Positions 8,922-16,777 of a stretch of 64,000 bases of DNA are shown piece after piece. The stretch is taken from positions 124,001-188,000 of the forward strand of contig JALUBH010000020.1 in NCBI GenBank assembly GCA_027050775.1, in the 5' to 3' direction. Both the position numbers and the translations under genes were made by a program. The notes beneath the pieces were generated by a model. It saw only the letters and a list, made by a program, of their open reading frames with translations, was not told where the DNA came from and did not search any database. The first letter of the stretch is position 1. Each line of letters starts with the position of its first letter. The DNA is from Campylobacteraceae bacterium (GTDB lineage: Bacteria > Campylobacterota > Campylobacteria > Campylobacterales > Sulfurospirillaceae).

Positions 8922-8936
8922 TGATACTGATTATCA
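8922..8936. promoter_or_regulatory. Fur box upstream of the iron permease
   Basis: TGATACTGATTATCA matches the 7-1-7 Fur consensus TGATAATnATTATCA at all but one of the defined positions. It lies 16 bp before the FTR1 start codon, over the expected promoter region, consistent with iron repression. Confidence 0.75.
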
Positions 8937-8952
8937 ATACGAGGATTATGAG

Positions 8953-9750
8953 ATGGAAGAGTTTATAATAACACTAAGGGAGTCACTAGAAGCGGCCTTA
9001 ATAATAGGCATTATATTTAGTTACCTAAAGAAGAGTGGGAAAGATGAGTTAAAGAAATATGTCTATATAGGAATAGTTTTAGGTATGGCAGGAAGCGTTG
9101 TAGGGGCACTATCTTTTCACATTTTAGTTGGAAACTTTGATGGATTGTATGAGCAAATTTTTGAAGGTGTCACCATGATACTTGGTGCAATTTTGATTGT
9201 ATATCTCATCATATGGATGGCAGACAAAAAAGATACCTCTTTGGCAATCAAAAATCAAGTGGACTCTGCACTCAAAAGTAGCAAAAAATTTGGATTGATA
9301 TTTTTAGTTTTTATCTCAATTTTACGAGAAGGTGTCGAAACAACCCTCTTTTTAAATGCGGCATCTGCACAAAGCTCTATTTCGCTTATCTCTGCAATCT
9401 TTGGTATATTGGCCGGATTGGCAGTAGGATATAGTATATATGTGGGCTTAAAAGGCATAAATCTAAGATACCTTTTTAACATAAGCAGTGCTCTTCTTGT
9501 CCTTTTTGCAACAGGCTTATTTGCTAGAGGAGTTCACGAATTTCAAGAGGCTGGAATTATACCTACTTTTGTAGAACACCTTTGGAATATAAACCATATA
9601 ATAAACGAAGATGGCACATTTGGAGGTTTTATAAAATCCCTGTTTGGATACAATGCAAATCCATCTCTTATCGAAGTCTTGGTCTATCTTGGATCTCTTA
9701 GCTTCATGGTGATACTATACAATCAAAAAACTTCTGCTCAAAAAGTTTAG
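8953..9750 (+). CDS. FTR1-family high-affinity iron permease
   Basis: 265 residues, seven predicted membrane segments. Two REXXE iron-binding motifs are visible: RESLEA near residue 9 in the first helix and REGVET near residue 125 in the fourth, as in Ftr1/EfeU permeases. GAGGA precedes the ATG. A Fur box overlaps the promoter. In Campylobacter the homologue works with periplasmic P19; no P19 gene or multicopper oxidase is adjacent here, so the ferric or ferrous donor is unknown. Neighbouring divergent metal genes make this a small metal-homeostasis region. Confidence 0.88.
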   Translation: MEEFIITLRESLEAALIIGIIFSYLKKSGKDELKKYVYIGIVLGMAGSVVGALSFHILVGNFDGLYEQIFEGVTMILGAILIVYLIIWMADKKDTSLAIKNQVDSALKSSKKFGLIFLVFISILREGVETTLFLNAASAQSSISLISAIFGILAGLAVGYSIYVGLKGINLRYLFNISSALLVLFATGLFARGVHEFQEAGIIPTFVEHLWNINHIINEDGTFGGFIKSLFGYNANPSLIEVLVYLGSLSFMVILYNQKTSAQKV

Positions 9751-9782
9751 TACCTAATAAAGTTGGGTGCTTAGCTACCCTG

Positions 9783-9816
9783 TTATAGCAATAATTTACC
9801 TAAATATTGCTATAAT
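9783..9816 (+). promoter_or_regulatory. Promoter with overlapping operator-like palindrome
   Basis: Perfect inverted repeat TTATAGCAATA (9783-9793) / TATTGCTATAA (9805-9815), 11-bp spacer. The right arm contains the -10 box TATAAT (9811-9816), which ends only 6 bp before the next ATG. Transcription would therefore begin at or next to the start codon, and a repressor bound to the repeat would block it. Confidence 0.6.
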
Positions 9817-9822
9817 CTATAT

Positions 9823-10344
9823 ATGAATAGTTACACTCTGATACATACTGCCTTTTTTGCTGAAGCTAAAGCTGTGATTGAGCACTTTGGGATGCAGTGT
9901 TTGCAAAAAAAGCCATACAGACTATATAAAAGTGAGAAACTCCTGCTTATAGTAAGTGGAATGGGTGCAAAAAATGCTCTACATGTAGAGGCTGTTTTAA
10001 AGGATTTTAAAATCACTAAAGCCATAAACATAGGTATAGCAGGGTGCAAAAATAGAGACATAAAAATTGGCTCACTTTTTTGTACAAATAAAACGCTACC
10101 TGATATAGATTTTGCAACTATCACTTCCGTCTCTAAGCCGTTAGATGATAAAAATAGACTCGATACATGCCTAGTCGATATGGAAGCACAAAGTTTTCTT
10201 GAAATATGCAAAAAAGAGCTAGACGAGGATTTTATATTTGTCTTTAAAGTGGTTTCTGATTATTTGGATACCTCCATCCCGAAAAAAGAGTTTGTAGAAG
10301 AGTTGATAAAAAACAGTATAAAAAAATGGGAAAAATATGTTTAA
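9823..10344 (+). CDS. Nucleoside phosphorylase/nucleosidase-like protein
   Basis: 173 residues resembling the purine nucleoside phosphorylase / MTA-SAH nucleosidase superfamily: VSGMGAKNA near residue 46, INIGIAGCKN near 70, LVDMEAQSF near 120 (equivalent to the substrate-binding VEMEAAA segment) and KVVSDYLD near 145 with the catalytic Asp position. It is shorter than MTAN (about 230), lacking part of the middle. No ribosome site precedes the ATG, consistent with a leaderless message. First gene of a four-gene operon; overlaps the next gene by 8 bp. Residues 52-56 (ALHVE) are encoded by the recurrent palindrome CTCTACATGTAGAG at 9977-9990. Substrate unknown. Confidence 0.75.
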   Translation: MNSYTLIHTAFFAEAKAVIEHFGMQCLQKKPYRLYKSEKLLLIVSGMGAKNALHVEAVLKDFKITKAINIGIAGCKNRDIKIGSLFCTNKTLPDIDFATITSVSKPLDDKNRLDTCLVDMEAQSFLEICKKELDEDFIFVFKVVSDYLDTSIPKKEFVEELIKNSIKKWEKYV

Positions 10345-11581
10345 AGAAAAGTTTGAAAAAAATGTAAAAAACACCTACTTTTTGCAATTAAATTCAAAAA
10401 CACAAGAGTTTATAAGACAAAAAGCACTGAGATATGGTTTCTCTTTTCAAGAATTAAAACAGCTCATAGATATGAGTATAGATTTTGGGATGTGGGATGA
10501 GAAACCAATCTATGATATCTGGCATAACAAGGAAAATAGAAAAGAGACATTTGCACATATAAAAAATATCTGGGAAGAGTTAAAAAACAGACCAAAAAGT
10601 TACAAGGAGTTTTCAAACTCTACCACTTATGACCACTCAAGAAAGATAAGTTTCATACAAAATGACAAAGAGGAGCTCGGGCTTGGAAAGTGCCCTGTAG
10701 CATCACCAAAAACTAGATGTTGCAACCTCATGACTCTTGACGCCGTTGAGAGCTGTGGATTTGACTGCTCTTACTGCTCTATACAGTCATTTTACAATGA
10801 AAATAAAATCGGATTTGATAAAAATTTTGCCAAAAAATTAAAAAATCTAAAATTAGATCCAAATAAAAACTACCATATAGGCACCGGACAGAGTTCCGAC
10901 TCTCTTCTTTGGGGAAACAAAGAGGGTATCATGGAGGCACTTTTTGAGTTTGCGGATGAAAATCCAAATGTAATTTTAGAGTTAAAAAGCAAATCTAAAA
11001 ATATAAAATATCTACTAGAAAACAGAGTTCCAAAAAACATACTGTGCACTTGGTCACTAAACCCAGAAATTATAGTAGAAAATGAAGAACACCTAAGTGC
11101 CTCGCTTGATGAGAGGATTGAGTCTGCTAGAGCATTGGCAGACAAAGGCGTATTGGTTGGGTTTCACTTTCACCCTATCGTCGTTTTTGAAGACTATCTG
11201 TTTGAATACAAGAAGATAGCTAAAAGACTCATAAAAACTTTCAGTCCAAAAGAGGTGGTGCTTGTCTCTATGGGAACTTTGACATTTATAAAACCTGTCA
11301 TAAAAAAACTGAGACAAAGGAGTTTTAAGAGTAAGATTTTACAAATGCCTCTTATAGATGCGAGCGGAAAATTTTCCTATCCATTAGAGACGAAAAAAGA
11401 GATGTTTAAAAATCTATACGATGCCTTTGAACCTTGGCATAAGGATGTCTATTTTTACCTTTGTATGGAGGACCACAGCTTATGGAAAGATGTATTTGGA
11501 TATGAGTATAGCTCAAACGAAGAGATGGAAAAAGATATGATTGATTCATACAAAAATTGCATAGATGAGGTGCGTAAATGA
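10337..11581 (+). CDS. Spore-photoproduct-lyase-like radical SAM protein
   Basis: 414 residues. The CX3CX2C cluster motif CGFDCSYC lies at residues 140-147, the spacing used by spore photoproduct lyase rather than the common CX3CX2C-after-strand-1 placement near the N-terminus. The region after it (YCSIQSFY, then HIGTGQSSDSLLW near 180) also resembles SPL. Residues 1-130 form a helical extension. The organism group does not sporulate, so DNA spore-photoproduct repair is unlikely to be the main job. It is embedded between a nucleosidase-like and an SDR gene with 8-bp and 4-bp overlaps, suggesting a shared pathway. Confidence 0.78.
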   Translation: MFKEKFEKNVKNTYFLQLNSKTQEFIRQKALRYGFSFQELKQLIDMSIDFGMWDEKPIYDIWHNKENRKETFAHIKNIWEELKNRPKSYKEFSNSTTYDHSRKISFIQNDKEELGLGKCPVASPKTRCCNLMTLDAVESCGFDCSYCSIQSFYNENKIGFDKNFAKKLKNLKLDPNKNYHIGTGQSSDSLLWGNKEGIMEALFEFADENPNVILELKSKSKNIKYLLENRVPKNILCTWSLNPEIIVENEEHLSASLDERIESARALADKGVLVGFHFHPIVVFEDYLFEYKKIAKRLIKTFSPKEVVLVSMGTLTFIKPVIKKLRQRSFKSKILQMPLIDASGKFSYPLETKKEMFKNLYDAFEPWHKDVYFYLCMEDHSLWKDVFGYEYSSNEEMEKDMIDSYKNCIDEVRK

Positions 11582-12234
11582 AAACAGCCCTTATGAGCGG
11601 CGCAAGCAGTGGAATCGGAAAAGCCATAAAAGAAAAACTTAAAATCAACGGATATAGAGTTTTTAATATCGGAAGAACAGATGCACAAATCACTTGTGAT
11701 TTGCAAGATAGCAAGGTTTTAGAAAAAAAGGTAAAAGAGCTCTTAAAAACAACCGATATAGACCTGCTCGTCAACTGTGCCGGAATAGGCATATTTCAGC
11801 CACACGAGGAGATATCGCTCAAAAAAATAGAAGAGTTGATAGATGTAAACCTAAAAGCACCGATACTTCTTTGCAATTTATGTCTTAGAAGCCTTAAAAA
11901 AACACAGGGGCATATCATAAACATATCCTCTATCGAAGCGACAAAACACTCAAAATTTTCGGCTCTATATACAGCTACAAAGAGTGGACTTAGAGATTTT
12001 TCACTCTGCTTATTTGAGGAGTTGAGAAAATCTGGCGTAAGAGTGACAAATGTAAATCCTGACATCACCAAGACAGCGTTTTTTGATGACTTACAGTTTG
12101 AACCCTCCAGCGAAAAACAAAGTTATATAGACCCGGATAATTTAGCCACAAATGTATTGGAGATTATAAACTCACCGTTTGTAACTACTGATATAACCAT
12201 AAGAGCACAAAAATTTATGATAAGGAAGAGATGA
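11578..12234 (+). CDS. Short-chain dehydrogenase/reductase
   Basis: 218-residue classical SDR: cofactor loop SGASSGIG at residues 7-14, NCAG near 64-67, catalytic Ser in ISSIEA near 113 and YTATK near 126-130. The C-terminal substrate region is short. Start overlaps the radical SAM gene as ATGA and its stop overlaps the NosD-like gene as ATGA, so all are translationally coupled. Substrate unknown. Confidence 0.85.
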   Translation: MKTALMSGASSGIGKAIKEKLKINGYRVFNIGRTDAQITCDLQDSKVLEKKVKELLKTTDIDLLVNCAGIGIFQPHEEISLKKIEELIDVNLKAPILLCNLCLRSLKKTQGHIINISSIEATKHSKFSALYTATKSGLRDFSLCLFEELRKSGVRVTNVNPDITKTAFFDDLQFEPSSEKQSYIDPDNLATNVLEIINSPFVTTDITIRAQKFMIRKR

Positions 12235-13481
12235 TGAGAAACATTTTTTTGAGCATAGTTCTATTTTATAGCACATCTTTATTTGCAAGCCAAAACTTAA
12301 ACCAAATCATAGCCAAGGCAAAAGCTGGCTCAAAGATAGAGTTACCAAAAGGCATATTTAAAGGCCCAATCATCATAGATAAGCCATTAATTTTAGCGGG
12401 ATCCGGCAAAGATAGTATCATAGAAAATGATGGTAACGACACAATTATAACTATAAAAAGCTCTCATGTAAGCATAGAAAATCTCACTCTAAGAGGAAGT
12501 GGGCATCACAGATACAAGCTAGATAGCGGCATTAGAGCCGATAATGTTCAGGATATCGAGATAAAAAACTGCAATTTTGACAGAACACTTTTTGGGATTA
12601 TTTTTTTCGGTATAAAAAACTCAAAAATCATAAACAACACTATGAAATCATATAGAGAAAAAATAGTAGATAACAGAGGTGATGGGATACTACTATGGGG
12701 CTCAAGCAACAATATCATTGATGGAAACCGTCTTTTTGAAAGCAAAGACATGGCCATCAGCAGATCCAACCACAATATCATCAGAAATAATATCATTGAA
12801 AATGGAAGATATGGGATGCTGATCAATAAGAGCAAAAACACATCCATAGAGTCTAATAAAATCTACTCAAACTATGTAGGTATAAGATGTGAAGGCGCCA
12901 AAAATATCAAAATAGATAATAATATCGTAGCAAAAAATCGTCGCTCTTCAGGCATAGGTATTATGCTTGCTGGTGGTACAAATATACATGTAACTCACAA
13001 CACTATAATGGATAATGCCCAAGCTATTTATATCAAGTCAAAAGCTGCAAAAACCGGAGTGAAAAGATATATAGAGTACAATAAAATCCTAAACAATAAT
13101 ATAGCTTTTCATTTCTACGCCACTATAAAAAACAATACTATCAAGTACAATAACATTATAGGAAATCTTGAAGATGTTGTAAAAAGTGTGAGAAGTGTGA
13201 AATATTGCAAAGATAATATAGAAAAAAATTATTGGGATAGATGTATGGGTTTAGACAAAAATAAGGACGGAATCAGCGATACTCCCTATTTGGTTCTTAA
13301 CTATGTTGATAAACTTTGGCAATTTGACCCGCAGATAAAATTTTTTTATGGCGCACCTTTGCTATGTATCGTAGATTTGATGGAGAAATTAGCACCTTTC
13401 ACCGAACCAAACCTCGTTTTTAAAGATACTAAACCTGAAACCAAACCTATCTCAAATGTGGGGGCTATGTCTTTTCCTTAG
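12231..13481 (+). CDS. NosD-like periplasmic right-handed beta-helix protein
   Basis: 416 residues. Signal peptide at residues 1-18 (hydrophobic core, cleavage after SLFA). Residues 20-320 are made of repeated hydrophobic/Asn turns (for example IKNSKIINN, SNNIIDGNR, SHNIIRNNI) typical of parallel beta-helix proteins of the NosD/pectate-lyase-like class. The region after 330 (DGISDTPY...) also matches NosD. NosD proteins help assemble nitrous-oxide reductase, but no nosZ or other nos gene is present in the window, so that role is only one option; carbohydrate binding is another. Two ATGs (12231, 12234) are possible behind AAGGAAG. Confidence 0.75.
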   Translation: MMRNIFLSIVLFYSTSLFASQNLNQIIAKAKAGSKIELPKGIFKGPIIIDKPLILAGSGKDSIIENDGNDTIITIKSSHVSIENLTLRGSGHHRYKLDSGIRADNVQDIEIKNCNFDRTLFGIIFFGIKNSKIINNTMKSYREKIVDNRGDGILLWGSSNNIIDGNRLFESKDMAISRSNHNIIRNNIIENGRYGMLINKSKNTSIESNKIYSNYVGIRCEGAKNIKIDNNIVAKNRRSSGIGIMLAGGTNIHVTHNTIMDNAQAIYIKSKAAKTGVKRYIEYNKILNNNIAFHFYATIKNNTIKYNNIIGNLEDVVKSVRSVKYCKDNIEKNYWDRCMGLDKNKDGISDTPYLVLNYVDKLWQFDPQIKFFYGAPLLCIVDLMEKLAPFTEPNLVFKDTKPETKPISNVGAMSFP

Positions 13482-13537
13482 TGTATGAGACCTGCTGTTT
13501 GGGTTGGCATTAGTATAAATCTATAAAAAGGCTACAA

Positions 13538-13750
13538 ATGAAACATTTCCTAAGAGAGATATATGTTGCTGGCATACTCTTTTTCTACTTTTTAAAGTGG
13601 CCCTATCTGTTGGGTTTTGGGTACTTTTATCTTGAAGGCATGTACAAAAACAACTACATACTCATAGGTCTGTGGCTCTACTGCCTGATTCTTGTCATAA
13701 AAGATTTGATATACCTTGCCAAAAACGGCTCAAGGTGCAAGAAACACTAA
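13538..13750 (+). CDS. Small membrane protein, unknown
   Basis: 70 residues with two hydrophobic segments (about 10-30 and 40-60) and a basic C-terminus (KNGSRCKKH). AAAAGG lies 7 nt upstream of the ATG. Its stop codon overlaps the stop of the convergent pentapeptide gene by 3 bp. I recognise no family. It may be the last gene of the nucleosidase/radical SAM operon. Confidence 0.6.
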   Translation: MKHFLREIYVAGILFFYFLKWPYLLGFGYFYLEGMYKNNYILIGLWLYCLILVIKDLIYLAKNGSRCKKH

Positions 13751-14241
13751 TTTTCAGCTTTTGGAACTCCTTTAACATCTGCTTTAAAAACCGTTTTGTA
13801 TAGTATAGCTCCATGAAATGTTGAGTTAGACAAATTGTTATTTTCAAAGACTGCCGAACCTAATGCGGATTCATTGAAGTCACATCTATCTATCTTGGCA
13901 TCTGTAAAATCAGCCTTCCAAATTCTTGCATCATAAAAATCGGTATTTTTCAAGATTGCACCTCTAAACTTAGCACCTTTTATATTTGATTTTACAAATG
14001 TTGCGAAGCTCAGATTTGCTCTGCTAAAATCTGTCTTGTGAGCAACTGCTCGGTTTAGATTTGCATGGCTTAGATTTGCATCACTTAAATCCGAAAAGCT
14101 CAACTCCAAACCACTCAAATCAGCATAACTCAAATCACACTTTGGGCAATCTCCCTCATCTTTAACCTGCTTCAAATCATCACTATTATATGCTAAAAGT
14201 AGATTCGAAATGAGCAGAATAGATAAAATTATATTTTTCAT
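13747..14241 (-). CDS. Exported pentapeptide-repeat protein
   Basis: 164 residues: signal peptide (1-17, cut after LLA), a CPKC pair at about 33-36, then about 20 pentapeptide repeats of the A(D/N)LSx type (for example LSYADLSGLELSFSDLSDAN) that should fold into a right-handed quadrilateral helix. Location is periplasmic. Last gene of a five-gene coupled run; its start overlaps the thioredoxin stop by 4 bp. The Cys pair upstream of the repeats could be a redox partner of the neighbouring thioredoxin; that is inference. Confidence 0.8.
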   Translation of the reverse strand: MKNIILSILLISNLLLAYNSDDLKQVKDEGDCPKCDLSYADLSGLELSFSDLSDANLSHANLNRAVAHKTDFSRANLSFATFVKSNIKGAKFRGAILKNTDFYDARIWKADFTDAKIDRCDFNESALGSAVFENNNLSNSTFHGAILYKTVFKADVKGVPKAEN

Positions 14242-14636
14242 TTTAAATCTTTCAACTCTTTTAAAAATTTACCGGCTTTATCGCCACCAACTATCTCTCC
14301 TGTCTGTTTTTTATCTTTATTGATAAAGAAAAATGTAGGAATACCCATATAGTTAAACCCCTTAGGCAGTTTGTCTTTTTGAATATCCAAACCCAAAAGC
14401 ACAAAATGTTTATTTATGTATTTTATAACTCTTTTATCCTTGAAAACAACCTCTTTCACATAGTTGCACTCAGGGCACCAAGTAGCAGAGTACATCATCA
14501 TCACCTCTTTATTTTGATTTTGTGCCTTTTGCATGGCCTTATCAAAATTATGCTCAAAATGAAGCCCACTAGCAAATAGTATCGCAGTAGATACAAACAA
14601 TAAAACCAAACACCTGTTCAACATACTATAAATCAT
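14238..14636 (-). CDS. Periplasmic thioredoxin-like protein
   Basis: 132 residues: hydrophobic export segment (about 5-22), then a thioredoxin fold with active site WCPEC (about residues 52-56) and the cis-proline GIPTFFF near 100-106. It resembles SoxW/DsbD-C-terminal-type thioredoxins with a fold preceded by KAMQKAQNQNKEV. Start ATGA overlaps the upstream gene. It probably keeps a partner thiol reduced or delivers electrons in the periplasm. Confidence 0.85.
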   Translation of the reverse strand: MIYSMLNRCLVLLFVSTAILFASGLHFEHNFDKAMQKAQNQNKEVMMMYSATWCPECNYVKEVVFKDKRVIKYINKHFVLLGLDIQKDKLPKGFNYMGIPTFFFINKDKKQTGEIVGGDKAGKFLKELKDLK

Positions 14637-15223
14637 CTTTTACTACACCTTATATATTTATTTACTTCGTTTGTATTATTTATGATATAAAAATCCACAA
14701 AAGCCTTCTTTAACCCAGTTGAGTCACCTTCGCTTCCGTAGATAAAAGCCTTTAGAGATATATAAAAATTATGATAATGAATTTGGACATATTCAGGCAC
14801 CATATAGTGTCCATAAGCATCTCCATCCCACCTCACCCAAAGGTTGTCCATATCGCTATTGAGATCATTTGCTATATCTTCGGCAGGATCTACATATAGC
14901 CTGTCATGAGCAAAGTTTAGCTCGTCTATCTTAAAATTTTTATCTATATGTAACTTCCATACTCCATTTTTCACAGGATAATAGTTGTCCATTTTTTTCA
15001 CAAATGAGCCTTTTTTTAGATAGTATTTTTGACCCTGTATATCTGTCTTTTTGAACTCTTTAAACTCTTTTATATCTTTGCCAAAATACTTTTTTAAGCT
15101 CATACCCACAATGTCACCAAAGCTATCAGATGGGGTTGAATAATTTTCATTATTATACTGATCAGCACAGTTTGAGCCAAAAAGCATGACAGTTGTCAAA
15201 AGTATTATATAGAAAAACTTCAT
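14633..15223 (-). CDS. Secreted protein of unknown function
   Basis: 196 residues: signal peptide (1-17) followed by a single Cys (FGSNCADQ) that does not fit a lipobox. The rest is a soluble domain rich in aromatic and charged residues (WVRWDGDAYGHYMVPEYV near 130). I recognise no family. Overlaps both neighbours by 4 bp (M23 peptidase upstream, thioredoxin downstream), so it belongs to a coupled envelope operon. Confidence 0.65.
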   Translation of the reverse strand: MKFFYIILLTTVMLFGSNCADQYNNENYSTPSDSFGDIVGMSLKKYFGKDIKEFKEFKKTDIQGQKYYLKKGSFVKKMDNYYPVKNGVWKLHIDKNFKIDELNFAHDRLYVDPAEDIANDLNSDMDNLWVRWDGDAYGHYMVPEYVQIHYHNFYISLKAFIYGSEGDSTGLKKAFVDFYIINNTNEVNKYIRCSKR

Positions 15224-16020
15224 CTGTTTCCTTTAAACAGAGTATTTATCTCTTTTGTGAACTGCAAGGGATTTACAGCATAGCTATAGAGTCTAATGCC
15301 GTAGTGAAGGTGCGGTCCGCTTACTCTGCCACTCTTTCCACTCAATCCCAATAACTCCTTTTGCCTAACCTTTTGTCCAACTTTTACTAAAATTTTACTT
15401 AAATGAAAATAACAGCTATAAAGCCCCTCACCATGGTCAATCACAACCGAACCGCCGGCATAGTATCTCTTACTCGCTATCACCACAACACCACTATTTG
15501 CAGCTCTAATTAAAGTACCCATCTTTGCCCTAAAATCAGCTCCGCTATGGAAACTCTTTAGCATATGGTTAAACATCCTTGCGTTACCATAACTACTTGT
15601 CAGCTTTGAGTGTAGAGGCAAGATAAATGGTTTACCCCAATATCTTTTGGGTGTGATTGTAGAGTAAATCTTCATGGCATCTTTGTACTCTTTGTATATC
15701 CTTTTAAGTGATTTCTTATCTGGTTTTACTTTGGAAGTTGCTACTTTTATATACTCTTTTTTGTATTTTTTTAGCTCTACATATAGAGGCTCTTTTTTGC
15801 CATTTATGGATATACTATATAGTCCCGGCTTCTCTTTATATTTTATAGGAATAAGCGCAAAGTAAGCATCCTTCTTGGTTGGACTTTTAATAGAAGGTAT
15901 CTTTTTGCCTTCAAAAACAACCGTAGACTTTTTTTCTAATTTTATGAGCTTAACCTCTCCATTTTTGATTTGATAAGCAAAAAGGGCTATGGGCAAAAGA
16001 AGCAGTATTAGTCTTTTCAA
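15220..16020 (-). CDS. M23-family (LytM-like) metallopeptidase
   Basis: 266 residues with a signal peptide (1-15), an N-terminal beta-rich region and a C-terminal M23 domain: zinc ligands in HSGADFRA (H..D, about 160-167) and GPHLHYGIRLY (HLH near 238-240). Cleaves peptidoglycan cross-links or acts as a cell-shape endopeptidase; the family includes helical-shape Csd proteins in Helicobacter. Coupled at both ends by ATGA overlaps. Confidence 0.88.
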   Translation of the reverse strand: MKRLILLLLPIALFAYQIKNGEVKLIKLEKKSTVVFEGKKIPSIKSPTKKDAYFALIPIKYKEKPGLYSISINGKKEPLYVELKKYKKEYIKVATSKVKPDKKSLKRIYKEYKDAMKIYSTITPKRYWGKPFILPLHSKLTSSYGNARMFNHMLKSFHSGADFRAKMGTLIRAANSGVVVIASKRYYAGGSVVIDHGEGLYSCYFHLSKILVKVGQKVRQKELLGLSGKSGRVSGPHLHYGIRLYSYAVNPLQFTKEINTLFKGNR

Positions 16021-16766
16021 GTCCTACTCTTTTTTATGATTCCATAGGCTTCGTTTATCTCTTGGAGTTTTACAGTTGCCTTATCTATGATGGACTGCTC
16101 CGCTCCTTTTCCCATCAATAAATCAGGGTGATTTTTTCGTACTAGTTTTTTGTATTTTGTTTTGATAGTTGCCATGTCATCATCTTTGCTTGCACCCAAA
16201 ACCTTATAGGCGTTTTCGAGAGTATTTACCTGTTGATTGTACTGATTTGCATAAAAGTTTCTAAATTTGGCTACCAATGCATCGAAATCTGCTCTATTTA
16301 TCTCCAAAGCATCCGATATATCTTCGCATATCATCTTCTCTTCATTTGTGAATTCATTGTCTATAAATGCAAGATTTAAAAGATACTCAACAGTAGAAAG
16401 CCTTTTGCGATAATCTCTGTTCGTCAATTTTAGATATTTTTTTGCCAAATCAATTGTGTTTTCAAAACTATTTAACTCTTTTTTATATATAGCTTTTAAT
16501 TTTTCTCTCACATCTGCTTGATTTTGGAAAACAGATGAGAGTTGAGTTAGAGTATTGCTCAAAAGTTCAGCCTCAAGCTCACTCACATGCCCATCGGCTT
16601 TTGCAACTTTTGCCATCAAAGATATGAGTAATCCCGCCTCATGATCCTCTAATTTTCCATTAAATTTTTGTTTTACATCTATATTTATATTGTATCCATC
16701 GCTTTTATAGTTTCGTGTTAGCAGGTAAAAAACCGCTATAACCACTACAAAAAAAATATAATTCAT
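16017..16766 (-). CDS. Membrane-anchored TerB-DnaJ (DjlA-like) co-chaperone
   Basis: 249 residues: one N-terminal membrane helix (1-16), a TerB-like alpha-helical domain (about 40-170, with KVAKADGHVSELEAELL), and a C-terminal J domain (about 180-249) carrying the HPD tripeptide (RKNHPDLLMGKG). This is the domain order of DjlA, which stimulates DnaK at the membrane. It sits between pyk (11-bp gap) and an M23 peptidase (4-bp overlap). Confidence 0.85.
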   Translation of the reverse strand: MNYIFFVVVIAVFYLLTRNYKSDGYNINIDVKQKFNGKLEDHEAGLLISLMAKVAKADGHVSELEAELLSNTLTQLSSVFQNQADVREKLKAIYKKELNSFENTIDLAKKYLKLTNRDYRKRLSTVEYLLNLAFIDNEFTNEEKMICEDISDALEINRADFDALVAKFRNFYANQYNQQVNTLENAYKVLGASKDDDMATIKTKYKKLVRKNHPDLLMGKGAEQSIIDKATVKLQEINEAYGIIKKSRT

Positions 16767-16777
16767 CTACACTCCCT

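Noticed and set aside
10337-11581. Missing radical SAM partner of AmmeMemoRadiSam A/B
   Set aside because: It is on the other strand, 3 kb away and of the SPL type, not the AmmeMemoRadiSam C type; coupling instead links it to nucleosidase-like and SDR genes.
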